From positions 1 to 62,257 of the forward strand of contig JBGUPL010000065.1 in the NCBI GenBank assembly GCA_045130275.1: 62,257 nt of DNA. The letters run 5' to 3'. The translations under genes were made by a program, and so were the position numbers. The notes under the pieces were generated by a model that had not been told where the DNA came from, did no database searches, and was given only the letters and a program-made list of their open reading frames with translations. Positions within the stretch are counted from its first letter, which is position 1. Every line of letters begins with the position of its first letter. The stretch comes from F23-D06 sp045130275 (lineage in GTDB: Bacteria; Bacteroidota; Bacteroidia; Bacteroidales; WCHB1-69). Shown in pieces: positions 16,867 to 25,165 of the stretch.

Positions 16867-17709
16867 TTATTTTTTTCTCAGTGAAAAGATGGTTTCGTTG
16901 GGCTGATCGAAGGTGCCGACGCGCTCGATGAACTTGGGATCGAACTTGCCGTCAACTTTCATGTCGCCGAGCGGGAAGTATTTGAGGGTGTTCTCTTCCA
17001 TCCACTTGTTGGCTTGGACGGGAGTCATCTTCCAACCGGAGTTACAGTTGGAGGTCACTTCCACGAAGGAAACGCCCTTGTTCAGTTTCTGATTCTCGAA
17101 GGCCTGACGGATGGCTTTCTTGCACTTGCGGGCAGCTGCCGGGGTGTAAACGGCCTGACGGGTAACATAGTACGTGCCAGGAAGTTGAGCCAGCATTTCG
17201 GTCAGACGCATGGTGTGACCCATGATCTTGGGATCACGGCCGTAAGGACAGGTCACGGTTTCCATACCCTCGAGGGTGGTGGGAGCCATCTGACCGCCGG
17301 TCATACCGTAGATACCGTTGTTGATGAAGATCATGGTGATGTTCTCACCGCGGTTGCAGGCGTGGACAACCTCGCCGCAGCCGATGGAGGCCAAGTCGCC
17401 GTCTCCTTGATAGGAGAACACGAAGGTCTCGGGACGGAGACGTTTGATGGCGGAGGCGCAGGCCGGGGCACGGCCGTGGGCGGCTTCCACGAAGTCAACG
17501 TCGAAATAGTTGTATGCCAGCACGGAACAACCCACGGGGGAGATACCGATGACATTGTCTTGAATGCCCATTTCCTCGATCACCTCGGCGATGATTCTGT
17601 GCACGACGCCGTGACCGCAACCAGGACAATAGTGCATTGTAGCATCCGTGAGAACCGGAGTGCGTTTGTACACCAAATTTTCGGGTTTGATTATATCTTC
17701 TCTTGTCAT
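16867..17709 (-). CDS. korB: 2-oxoacid:ferredoxin oxidoreductase, beta (TPP-binding) subunit
   Basis: 280 residues from the ATG at 17709 (an in-frame ATG at 17718 is an alternative). The iron-sulfur/TPP region HYCPGCGHGVVHR is near residue 30, and the TPP-binding signature GDGDLASIGCGEVVHA...NNGIYGMTGGQ is in the middle. This is the catalytic thiamine-diphosphate subunit. It lies 10 bp downstream of korA's stop and 19 bp upstream of korC, a tight operon. Confidence 0.92.
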   Translation of the reverse strand: MTREDIIKPENLVYKRTPVLTDATMHYCPGCGHGVVHRIIAEVIEEMGIQDNVIGISPVGCSVLAYNYFDVDFVEAAHGRAPACASAIKRLRPETFVFSYQGDGDLASIGCGEVVHACNRGENITMIFINNGIYGMTGGQMAPTTLEGMETVTCPYGRDPKIMGHTMRLTEMLAQLPGTYYVTRQAVYTPAAARKCKKAIRQAFENQKLNKGVSFVEVTSNCNSGWKMTPVQANKWMEENTLKYFPLGDMKVDGKFDPKFIERVGTFDQPNETIFSLRKK

Positions 17710-17727
17710 AATTTTCAAGTGCTTAAA

Positions 17728-18807
17728 TTATTTAATCATTTTTTTCAACGCATCGAGAATCTCAACAGGGGTGGGGATGACACCGCCGTAACGGCCGTAA
17801 TGCTCCACGGGGATGTTGCAATCGACAGCGAGTTTCACGTCTTCGATCATCTGACCGGCGTTCATTTCCACGCTGAGGATCTTCTTCATGCGGCTGCCGA
17901 TTTCCTTGACGGCTTTCGTCGGGAAGGGCCAGAGGGTGATCGGGCGGATCAAACCGACCTTGATGCCTTCGGCGCGGGCGAGTTCGACGGACTTCATGCA
18001 GATACGGGCTGCAGAGCCGTAAGCCACGAAGATGTATTCCGCATCGTCGCATTGGATAGCCTCGTAACGGGCGTCTTCCTCTTCGCATTTGCGGTATTTG
18101 GCCTGGATGCGGTCGTTGATGGCCTCTTGTTTGAGGGCTTCCAGCTCGAGGGAAGTCACGATTCTGTGCTTGCCGGTGGAACGGTGTCCCGTGGCAGCCC
18201 AAGGACAATTTTCCTCGATATATTCGTTGGTCCAGCGCGGTTTGTAGTCGTCAACCATGACTTTCTCCATCACCTGGCCGATGACACCATCAGAAAGGAT
18301 GGCAACGGGGTTGCGGTATTTGAAGGCGAGGTCGAAGCCGAGTTCCACGAAGTCGTACATCTCTTGCACAGACGCGGGGGCGAGGGTGATCAGACGGTAG
18401 TCACCGTGACCGCCGCCCTTGGTGGTCTGGAAGTAGTCGGACTGTGAGGGTTGGATGGTGCCGAGGCCGGGGCCGCCGCGAACGACGTTCACGCACAATG
18501 CGGGCAGCTCAGCGCCAGCGATATAGGAAAGGCCCTCCTGCATCAGGGAGAATCCCGGGGAGGAAGATGAGGTCATGACGCGCTTGCCGGCGGCGGCGCC
18601 TGCATACACCATGTTGATGGAAGCCAATTCGCTCTCGGCTTGCAGAACAACCATGCCGGTGGTCAGATATGGTCTCTCCGCCATCAGGTGCTCCAACACT
18701 TCTGACTGCGGGGTAATGGGATAGCCAAAGTAGCCGTCACAGCCACAGCGGATGGCGGCTTCTGCAATGGCTTGGTTTCCCTTCATCAATACTAATTGTT
18801 TTGCCAT
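17728..18807 (-). CDS. korA: 2-oxoacid:ferredoxin oxidoreductase, alpha subunit (VorB-like)
   Basis: 359 residues. Family features are KGNQAIAEAAIRCGCDGYFGYPITPQSE near the start, the pyrimidine-binding QAESELASINMVYAGAAAG block, and RGGPGLGTIQPSQSDYFQ. The length and wording match the VorB-type alpha subunit common in Bacteroidota, annotated for 3-methyl-2-oxobutanoate. In an amino-acid fermenter the likely substrates are branched-chain 2-oxoacids or 2-oxoglutarate, giving acyl-CoA and reduced ferredoxin. Confidence 0.92.
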   Translation of the reverse strand: MAKQLVLMKGNQAIAEAAIRCGCDGYFGYPITPQSEVLEHLMAERPYLTTGMVVLQAESELASINMVYAGAAAGKRVMTSSSSPGFSLMQEGLSYIAGAELPALCVNVVRGGPGLGTIQPSQSDYFQTTKGGGHGDYRLITLAPASVQEMYDFVELGFDLAFKYRNPVAILSDGVIGQVMEKVMVDDYKPRWTNEYIEENCPWAATGHRSTGKHRIVTSLELEALKQEAINDRIQAKYRKCEEEDARYEAIQCDDAEYIFVAYGSAARICMKSVELARAEGIKVGLIRPITLWPFPTKAVKEIGSRMKKILSVEMNAGQMIEDVKLAVDCNIPVEHYGRYGGVIPTPVEILDALKKMIK

Positions 18808-18858
18808 TTTGTAGATGTTTTAATTAATTGTTGTTAAATTTCTTGACTCTCAGTGCGG

Positions 18859-19086
18859 TTAGCATTTCGCACGATACACTTCAATGACCCCGTCGGGACA
18901 GATCACCGCGCAGCTGGCGCAGCCGATGCAAGCGTCCTCGTTGACCATTTCTAGATAGTTGTAACCCTTGGCGTTCACCTTCTTGGACAAGGCGATGCAT
19001 TTCGGGTCTTGCGGGCAACCGGTTATGCACACTGCACAACCTTTACACTTTTCAGTGTCAATGACTAAAGCTCCTTTAAATGCCAT
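18859..19086 (-). CDS. korD: 2[4Fe-4S] ferredoxin subunit of the oxidoreductase
   Basis: 75 residues with two complete cluster motifs, CKGCAVCITGCP near residue 14 and CIGCASCAVICP near residue 53, so eight cysteines bind two [4Fe-4S] clusters. It is the first gene of the korDABC operon and passes electrons from the TPP site to free ferredoxin. The promoter box is at 19154-19161. Confidence 0.92.
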   Translation of the reverse strand: MAFKGALVIDTEKCKGCAVCITGCPQDPKCIALSKKVNAKGYNYLEMVNEDACIGCASCAVICPDGVIEVYRAKC

Positions 19087-19153
19087 AATTCTAATATTTT
19101 AGATTGTTATTGTTTTGAATTTTTGTTGATTCTAGACTTGAAAATCAAGTTTG

Positions 19154-19161
19154 CAAAGGTA
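19154..19161 (-). promoter_or_regulatory. -7 box (TACCTTTG) for korDABC
   Basis: CAAAGGTA on plus, 68 nt ahead of the ferredoxin ATG. The 316-bp gap to the next gene holds this promoter and two repeat arrays. Confidence 0.6.
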
Positions 19162-19196
19162 CATTTTTTTTCGTTATAACAGGCGGGTGTTGATAA

Positions 19197-19309
19197 GTTT
19201 ATGGTTTATGGTTTAAGGTTTAGAGTTTAAGGTTTAGAGTTTAAGGTTTAGAGTTTAAGGTTTAAGGTTTAAGGTTTAAGGTTTAGGGTTTAAGGTTTAG
19301 AGTTTATGA
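19197..19309. repeat. GGTTTAA/GGTTTAG/AGTTTAA heptamer array
   Basis: About 15 heptamers, alternating GGTTTAG and AGTTTAA and then GGTTTAA runs. It lies just upstream of the kor promoter and resembles plant-type telomere repeats in sequence only. Confidence 0.9.
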
Positions 19310-19355
19310 GTACAAGTCGATAGTCAAAGTTCAATGTCAACAGTTTCTCGCAAGT

Positions 19356-19401
19356 GAACAGCTAACAGCTAAAAGCCAACAGCCAACAGCTAATAGCCAA
19401 C
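19356..19401. repeat. CAGCTAA/CAGCCAA heptamer array
   Basis: CAGCTAA, CAGCTAA, AAGCCAA, CAGCCAA, CAGCTAA, TAGCCAA. It ends 2 bp before the stop codon of the TPR-like gene. Confidence 0.85.
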
Positions 19402-19402
19402 A

Positions 19403-20266
19403 TCACTCGTTCTTGCGCAAGTACTCCTCGGCGTACTGATAGAATTTCCGCGACATCTCGTGGTTGCCGCGTTTTTCGGCCTCTTTGGCGATGCTGATGT
19501 AGGACTCATAGACGCCTTCACGCGAAAGAACGATTCCCTTGTAGTAGTCGTCGTTGCAGTAGCCGCTGGGCATGTTGTTGCAGAAATGCTCCAATGCGAG
19601 GAACACCTCCAAGGCCTCCGCCGACCGGCCGCTCTTCACCAACGCGCTGCCGTGCGAATACAGTTTGTCGTACAACTCCAAGGTGAAATCCGACACGGCC
19701 ATCTCCTGTTCGTCGGTGAGCGTGGTCTGGGTATAGACGATGTGGATGAGGTCAACACAAGGCTGATATTGACCTTGCGCAAGCAAGATCTTGCATTTCA
19801 GTAGCATGGCGTCGGGATTGTGGCGATTGTATTGCAACGCGCGTTCAAGGTTGTACATTGCCCGGGCCGTGTCATGGAAAGCCATCTCCTCCACAGCTCG
19901 GAGATAAAACTCGTGGTCAACAACAGCCTTACGGCTCGCGAAAACTTCGTTCAGACGGCATGCTTTGCTGTAAACGTGTCTGTAAGCCTGCTTCGCGGCA
20001 TAGAAGTCCGTGCGGGGACTCCGTGCCAACGTCTTGTCCAGCACCTCCCCGACTCGGTTCATCTCCTTGAGGACATCCTGCAGGAAAAAGTAGTGCAGAG
20101 ACACAATTTCCGGGTCGTTGTAGTCGAGCTCGGCCAGACGACTGTTCCACCTTTGGAACATGGCAGGCAGCGAATCCGCCACCACCTGTGCCCGGCCTGA
20201 CAACGCCGCGAACAACAATATAATAAGACAGAAGTGTCGAAGCACTCTACTTTTCACATTCTTCAT
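19403..20266 (-). CDS. Secreted TPR-like protein of unknown function
   Basis: 287 residues with signal peptide (CLIILLFAALSGRAQ). The rest is helical, with TPR-like pairs: AMYNLERALQYNRHNPDAMLLKCKILLAQGQYQPCVDLI, then ALVKSGRSAEALEVFLALEHF and ISIAKEAEKRGNHEMSRKFYQYAEEYL. It starts 6 bp after the stop of the thioredoxin lipoprotein gene, so the two form an operon and probably act in the periplasm. I do not recognise a named family; a scaffold role is a guess. Confidence 0.7.
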   Translation of the reverse strand: MKNVKSRVLRHFCLIILLFAALSGRAQVVADSLPAMFQRWNSRLAELDYNDPEIVSLHYFFLQDVLKEMNRVGEVLDKTLARSPRTDFYAAKQAYRHVYSKACRLNEVFASRKAVVDHEFYLRAVEEMAFHDTARAMYNLERALQYNRHNPDAMLLKCKILLAQGQYQPCVDLIHIVYTQTTLTDEQEMAVSDFTLELYDKLYSHGSALVKSGRSAEALEVFLALEHFCNNMPSGYCNDDYYKGIVLSREGVYESYISIAKEAEKRGNHEMSRKFYQYAEEYLRKNE

Positions 20267-20272
20267 TCTATG

Positions 20273-20803
20273 TTATTTCAGGAACTCTTGGATGGTCTGA
20301 TCCAATTCCGCTTCCGAGGGTGCACCGACCATTTTTCCGGGCTGCGAGTTCGGCTTGAAGAAAAAGAGCGTCGGGATACTGCTGACCCCCAGCGCGCTGC
20401 AGATGTCCTGAGCCTTGTCAACGTTGACCTTGTAGATGATCAGCTGCCCCTTGTATTTGGCGGCAAGACGTTCCGTGGCAGGTTTGAGCTGCATGCAAGG
20501 ACGACACCAGTCGGCATAGAAATCGACGATGCAGGGTGTCTGCCCTTTATAACGCAACCCTTTTGCCGGGTCGATGTCGGTGATCCGGTCAAGGAATTCG
20601 CTGGAAGAGAGCGCGATGACTTTGCCGGAGAGGTCCTCCTTTATGGACGTTTGTCCATCGTCCTGCGTCGGATTCAGGTGCGAGTAGTCGTTGGCAGACG
20701 CCGTTTGTTGTTCTGTTTGCGCCGGCTGTCCGGGCGTGCCCTTTTGCCCGCAAGCGGTGAGCACGACTGCTGCTAGAAGGATTAATAGGATGTTCTTTTT
20801 CAT
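20273..20803 (-). CDS. Thioredoxin-fold lipoprotein
   Basis: 176 residues. A lipoprotein signal (LLAAVVLTACGQKG) places Cys18 as the lipid anchor. A Gln/Thr-rich linker is followed by a thioredoxin domain with the redox motif FYADWCRPCMQLKP near residue 100 and the cis-Pro in VSSIPTLFFF. It probably reduces or oxidises periplasmic disulfides while tethered to a membrane. The Arg-Pro dipeptide in the active site differs from the Gly-Pro of thioredoxin. Confidence 0.88.
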   Translation of the reverse strand: MKKNILLILLAAVVLTACGQKGTPGQPAQTEQQTASANDYSHLNPTQDDGQTSIKEDLSGKVIALSSSEFLDRITDIDPAKGLRYKGQTPCIVDFYADWCRPCMQLKPATERLAAKYKGQLIIYKVNVDKAQDICSALGVSSIPTLFFFKPNSQPGKMVGAPSEAELDQTIQEFLK

Positions 20804-20823
20804 CTTTGTTTATTTTTTTTGTG

Positions 20824-20948
20824 AGACCCCGCACTGCGGCTTCGCCTTGTGTGGGGTTATTTGCGCTTCGCGCGTCTTGCCCCTAAAACTACCCCGCCCT
20901 TCGGGCACCCCTTCTAAAAGAAGGGGAATGGGCTGCTTAAGGAATTAT
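20824..20948. repeat. Hairpin-chain dispersed repeat, copy 1 (with inserted ACTACCCC unit)
   Basis: A palindrome ACCCCGCACTGCGG...GTGTGGGGT, then GCGCTTCGCGC, then the ACTACCCCGCCCTTCGGGC / CCCCTTCT-AAA-AGAAGGGG unit (20888-20930), then GGCTGCTTAAGGAATTAT. The second copy at 29573-29655 has the same order without the inserted unit. Several hairpins are closed by TTCG loops. Confidence 0.8.
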
Positions 20949-20959
20949 GTTTCAATATT

Positions 20960-21008
20960 ACTACCCCGCCCTTCGGGCACCCCTTCTATTTTAGAAGGGG
21001 AATTGGGG
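20960..21008 (+). repeat. ACTACCCC hairpin repeat, second tandem copy
   Basis: ACTACCCCGCCCTTCGGGC followed by CCCCTTCTA/TAGAAGGGG. Nearly identical to 20888-20930; a degenerate inverted copy is at 1940-1981. Confidence 0.85.
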
Positions 21009-21014
21009 TTGCTC

Positions 21015-21049
21015 GTAATTACTAATTACAAATTACTAATTACTAATTG
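21015..21049. repeat. AATTACT heptamer array running into murD
   Basis: TAATTAC, TAATTAC, AAATTAC, TAATTAC, TAATTG. The array crosses the murD stop and encodes its last residues. Confidence 0.9.
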
Positions 21050-22405
21050 TTTGAACGTGTTGCCTCGTTCTTCAAAGTTCTTGAACTGGTTGTAGCTGGC
21101 GGCGGCAGGAGAGAGCAGGGCGGTGCCGCCGACGGGGGTCTTCTCGAAGCAGAAGCGCACGATTTCTCCGTAGTCGTCGGTCTCGATGAAACTTTGCGGC
21201 AAGGCGGACTGTTCACGGCACATCTCCAACATGCGGTGGCCAGCGGGGCCCGTGAAGGCGATGTTCTGGATCGGGTTCTCCTTCAGGAAGTCGATGAGCA
21301 CTTGATAGTCGATGCCGCGGTCGTAGCCGCCGAGAATCAGGGTCTCCACTCCACGCAGCGCCTTCACCGCCGCGATGGCCGATTCCGGTATCGTGGAGAT
21401 GCTGTCGTTATAGAACTCGATGCCCTTGAACTCGCCCACGAACTCGATACGGTGCGGCAGCCCTTTGAAAGTCAGCAGGGCGTCCATGATGTCCTTGTGC
21501 TTGACCCCGAGCCGCCTGCAGATGGCGATGGCGGCCATGATGTTGAAATAGTTGTGGGTGCCGGGCAGGTTCTTGTAGTCGATGAGGTCGTATTCATCGA
21601 CAATCTCGCCGTCATTCATAAACCGGATGAGGTGGTTTCGGCAGCGTGCGTGCAACCCGGGATGTATCTGCGTGCCGAAGACGCAGGTGTCGCTTTCCGG
21701 CTGATTCCCTTTCACCCAACCGGGGACATGCTCGTCGTCTCCGTTGTAAACCAAGAAGTTTCCCTTATGCTGGAACTTGAAGATGTTGGTCTTGGCGTTT
21801 TGGTAATTGTTGAACGAGTTGAAATGGTCGAGATGCTCCTGATAGATGTTCAGCAGCACGGCGTAATCAGGCGAGTGGTGCGTGAATTCTAATTGGTGCG
21901 CCGAAAGCTCCGCCACCACGATCGACTCGGGCGTGAGTTGCTCCACAATGTCGAAGAAGGGCGTGCCGATGTTGCCAGCCAGGAAGACGTTCTCCCTCGA
22001 ATGGCTCAAAATATGGTAGATGAGCGAGGCCGTGGTGCTCTTTCCCTTCGTGCCAGTGATACCCACCACCTGCTCGTGGAAATACTCCAGAAACAGATTG
22101 GTCTGGGAAGTGATCTTCTCATTCTCAATGTAATAGTCCAGCATGTTGAAACTGATGCCCGGACTCTTGAAGATGAGGTCGTACTGGTTGAGGTTGCGGT
22201 CGTAGTCCTTCCCTTTGATAAACTTGACGTGCTTGTCGTTCGTGAACTCATCAATCTTGAGGTTTTCGTTCCCGTCCGCGACCACCAGTTTCATTTTCGG
22301 GAAATGTCGTCGGATGAAGCGGTAAGTCGAAACACCTTCTTTGCCGAATCCTAATATGATAACTTTCTGATTATTAATTCTTTCGAGAAGCTGCTTTAAT
22401 GCCAT
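21026..22405 (-). CDS. murD: UDP-N-acetylmuramoyl-alanine--D-glutamate ligase
   Basis: 459 residues. It has a Rossmann-like N-domain (KVIILGFGKEGVSTYRF), the ATP-binding P-loop GITGTKGKSTT (about 115-125), LSAHQLEFTHHSPDYAVLLNIYQEHLD in the Mur central domain, and the C-terminal MurD signature LLSPAAASYNQFKNFEERG. It adds D-Glu to UDP-MurNAc-Ala in cytoplasmic peptidoglycan synthesis. It stands alone, away from a dcw cluster, so another murD may exist elsewhere. The last residues, LVISNL, are encoded by the heptamer array at 21015-21049. Confidence 0.92.
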   Translation of the reverse strand: MALKQLLERINNQKVIILGFGKEGVSTYRFIRRHFPKMKLVVADGNENLKIDEFTNDKHVKFIKGKDYDRNLNQYDLIFKSPGISFNMLDYYIENEKITSQTNLFLEYFHEQVVGITGTKGKSTTASLIYHILSHSRENVFLAGNIGTPFFDIVEQLTPESIVVAELSAHQLEFTHHSPDYAVLLNIYQEHLDHFNSFNNYQNAKTNIFKFQHKGNFLVYNGDDEHVPGWVKGNQPESDTCVFGTQIHPGLHARCRNHLIRFMNDGEIVDEYDLIDYKNLPGTHNYFNIMAAIAICRRLGVKHKDIMDALLTFKGLPHRIEFVGEFKGIEFYNDSISTIPESAIAAVKALRGVETLILGGYDRGIDYQVLIDFLKENPIQNIAFTGPAGHRMLEMCREQSALPQSFIETDDYGEIVRFCFEKTPVGGTALLSPAAASYNQFKNFEERGNTFKQLVISNL

Positions 22406-22448
22406 AGGGGATTTTGGTTTTGAAAGCGCGAAGATAGTAATTTTTGGG

Positions 22449-22506
22449 ACTTAAGACGTGGGACTTAAGACTTTTGGACAAAAACAAATATCGTCTCACG
22501 TCTCGC
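22449..22506. repeat. GACTTAAGAC dispersed repeat with inverted partner
   Basis: GGGACTTAAGACGTGGGACTTAAGAC is a direct repeat; the segment TCGTCTCACGTCTCGC at 22493 is roughly inverted to it. A close copy of the first part is at 59652-59678. Confidence 0.6.
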
Positions 22507-22508
22507 TT

Positions 22509-24887
22509 CTACAGCACCGTCAACGTTCCCCGATAGACGAACGGCTTCCCGTTCATGTCCTTGATTCGGAGCACGTAAACATACACGTCCGAGAGGTGGA
22601 CTCCCTCGCCGCACCAGATGAAGTGCGGGTCATCGGTGACGAAGACCTGTTCGCCCCAGCGGTTGTAGAGGCTCAGACTGAAATCGCTGGTTTTGTGGAT
22701 GAGCGGTTCTGGAAGGCGGAGGCAGTCGTTGAGACCGTCGGACCGGGACGGGGTGATGGCGTTGGGCAGATAGACTTCGAGGTCGCATGGCGGTATGTCG
22801 GTCGAGGCCGTGGCGCGGCAGTCGCCGATGGAGGCCGTCACGGTGTAGTGCCCCGATTGGACTGCCGAGATGAATGGCGTTTCTTCCCCTGTATTCCACA
22901 GATAGTCAGTGGCTTCCGAGACGGCGGTGAGTACCAGCTCGCCGATGTCGCAGAAGTCGCCTTCGGAGGTGATGATCGACAGGGAGGGTTGCGCGATGAC
23001 TTTGAGCGTGAGGAGGACAACACTGTCGCAGCCGATGACGGATGCAAAGGTCAGCGTGTCAAAAAGGACGCGCCCCACAGAATCTGTGCGGTCGGAGGTG
23101 ATGTGGAACCCGTGCCCATGGTATGCGTTCCCCACGCATACACTGTCCGCAAGAGTTTCGGTCAAGACACTGTGTATCTGTATGTAAACACTGTCGTATA
23201 GCGTATCGTAAAGGGGCTCGTCCAGACACTCGGACACATGAACCCCCGTCAGAGAGTACCATCCTGACATTTCGGGAAGTGCGCTTGCCAATGTGTCGGA
23301 AACGATGACTTCTCCCTCTGGTCCAAGCAGGGTTAGTTCGGTGATGTTATCCGCCGAATAGGAGAGGAAGATGCTGTCGCCTTGGCAATAGTCAGTGGGC
23401 ATGGTCGCGTTCCATACCAGCAATGCGTGCTCGGTATAGTCGGTAATATGCATGCTCCGACAGCCACCTTCGAGATTTGGTACGAACCAGGTCGGGTTGT
23501 AATCCATCATAACGGCGAAAAATGGCCCCAGGGTGTTTCGGGTGTAGCTGTTGTACCAGTTCGTCACGGTTTGGCGATAGTAGAAAAGATTGGTGCCGGG
23601 GACGGGCTGCCAGTCCGTGGGGCTGAAGGTGTAGTAGGTTGTGATGTTGTTGGAAGCATCGAATTGACTGCTTTCAAAACCGTTGATGTAAGCCTGCTCA
23701 CAGAGAAGGGTCGTCACAGTGATGCGGTCGGCGAGCCCTCCCTCCGGAGCTTCAGCATTATAGAAGAGCTTGTCGGTCGTAAGACAACGCAGGGGGGCGG
23801 TAACGTGTCCGCTCAGTTCGGTGTAGGCACCGGTAAGCTGGAAGACCAACACGGGCTTGTTGGCCACAATGTGAATCGGCGTGTTGTCGGGGAAATGGTA
23901 AGCGGTGCGGTCGCCGCGCTGCATGCCGGTATATTGCACAGGTGTTCCGGCCGTGTGGACAGTGATGTTGGTGTTGTCCTCAAGGATGTAAATCAGCGCG
24001 TAGTCGTTGCCCTGGCCGTTGTAGGTGTTCTGGGCGTCCGGGGGTGACGGCACCGCCACATATTCGGTTCCGGCTTCCGATTCCGGGAGTAGCTGGTCGC
24101 AAACCACATCGATGTGAATGCCATCCACGGTGACAGCATCGTCGGTCATATCCACGGCCACGGGCATGTTTGAGGTGATGGTGGTGCCGCCGAGATGCCC
24201 CTCTGCCGACTGCGAGGCGGCGGCGAAACAATAGACTTGACCCCGGTTGAGCGAAACACTGAACGATTCGTTTGCGGGATGTGTTCCGCCGTACAAGTCA
24301 ACGGTAGGCGTGACGGTGATGAGCGTGCCATCTTCCGTGGCAATCACCTCCACACTGTTGCGGGATTCGGGGCAGCTTGCGGAGTTGGGGAACTGCCACT
24401 GCGCGGGGATCATGAACTGTGTGCCGAGGGCACTGCGCCCTTTCAGCAGGTAGGTGGCGGAGTTGCGGTTGAGGATGCTCATGCGGGCCACAATGTCAAC
24501 GGGGGATACCAGCCGGTAGCCCCAGTTTGAGACCGTGTTATAGGTACACATGGAATCAATGTTCCCGGTCCCGTAAGACTGCAAGCCGAACGGGTGGCCG
24601 TTTTCATACATGTAATTCCCATACACGGTGGCTAATCCCACATTGATGGTGACACCCGTTGCCGGTTGTTCAATCGTGGCGGTGAAGTTTACCTCCGGTG
24701 TGAAATCGTAGAAGTCCACGTACTGTTTGAACCATCCCGTAGGAACAATGTGGGTTTTAGGAAAAGCGAACCAGAACTCGTTGTCAACCTGTGCGTCGCA
24801 CCAAAATGGCCACGATGCCAAACCGAAATATGACACGATGACCAAGACCGACAGGAGCTTCCTCGTTTGGGCAAGATTTACAATCAT
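22509..24887 (-). CDS. Large secreted CHU_C protein with IgGFc-binding-like N-domain
   Basis: 792 residues from the ATG at 24887. After a signal peptide ending WPFWCDAQ, the N-terminal half (about 25-400) resembles IgGFc-binding/FCGBP N-terminal domains: EFWFAFPKTH at the start, then EYVAVPSPPDAQNTYNGQG and KPVLVFQLTG. Ig/PKD-like beta domains follow (ADSVCVGNAYHGHG, HYTVTASIGDC). The end is a CHU_C T9SS type B domain: YLPNAITPSRSDGLNDCL, LYNRWGEQVF and final GTLTVL. It should be exported and exposed at the surface; adhesion is a guess. Its C-terminal module matches that of the product of 4200-5573. Confidence 0.82.
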   Translation of the reverse strand: MIVNLAQTRKLLSVLVIVSYFGLASWPFWCDAQVDNEFWFAFPKTHIVPTGWFKQYVDFYDFTPEVNFTATIEQPATGVTINVGLATVYGNYMYENGHPFGLQSYGTGNIDSMCTYNTVSNWGYRLVSPVDIVARMSILNRNSATYLLKGRSALGTQFMIPAQWQFPNSASCPESRNSVEVIATEDGTLITVTPTVDLYGGTHPANESFSVSLNRGQVYCFAAASQSAEGHLGGTTITSNMPVAVDMTDDAVTVDGIHIDVVCDQLLPESEAGTEYVAVPSPPDAQNTYNGQGNDYALIYILEDNTNITVHTAGTPVQYTGMQRGDRTAYHFPDNTPIHIVANKPVLVFQLTGAYTELSGHVTAPLRCLTTDKLFYNAEAPEGGLADRITVTTLLCEQAYINGFESSQFDASNNITTYYTFSPTDWQPVPGTNLFYYRQTVTNWYNSYTRNTLGPFFAVMMDYNPTWFVPNLEGGCRSMHITDYTEHALLVWNATMPTDYCQGDSIFLSYSADNITELTLLGPEGEVIVSDTLASALPEMSGWYSLTGVHVSECLDEPLYDTLYDSVYIQIHSVLTETLADSVCVGNAYHGHGFHITSDRTDSVGRVLFDTLTFASVIGCDSVVLLTLKVIAQPSLSIITSEGDFCDIGELVLTAVSEATDYLWNTGEETPFISAVQSGHYTVTASIGDCRATASTDIPPCDLEVYLPNAITPSRSDGLNDCLRLPEPLIHKTSDFSLSLYNRWGEQVFVTDDPHFIWCGEGVHLSDVYVYVLRIKDMNGKPFVYRGTLTVL

Positions 24888-25031
24888 ACCATAACCTCTC
24901 TCGTCCATTATGTCGCTCCAAATCCCGATTTTGTTACAACCCCAAACGAAAAAAAATTACTTATTCTTGTAAACTGTTTGTTTACAGTGATTTACTATGT
25001 CAAAAACGGTTATTGCCCTACGGCTTCAATG

Positions 25032-25165
25032 ACCAATAACTAATGCCCAATAACCAATAACCTTTTAACCCTTTAACCCTTTAACCCTTTAACCTTTAAC
25101 CTTTTAACCCTTTAACCATTAACCTTTTAACCCTTTAACCATTAACCTTTAACCTTTAACCGTTA
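25032..25165. repeat. CCTTTAA/CCATTAA array, about 130 bp
   Basis: CCAATAA words lead into CCTTTTAA, CCCTTTAA, CCTTTAA, CCATTAA, one of the longest arrays here. It reaches the stop codon of the TMTC-like gene. The sequence from 24888 to 25031 holds nothing else I can support. Confidence 0.9.

Noticed and set aside
17014..18447. Long plus-strand open frame (477 codons) opposite korA/korB
   Set aside because: It is antisense to two unmistakable oxidoreductase genes; its His/Asp/Gly-rich translation is the typical mirror of a GC-rich coding strand.
19197..19309. Possible CRISPR array
   Set aside because: Units are 7 bp and contiguous without spacers; no cas gene is present anywhere in the window.
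25032..25165. Possible telomere or linear-replicon end
   Set aside because: The array is internal, flanked by normal genes on both sides, and similar arrays occur throughout the window.
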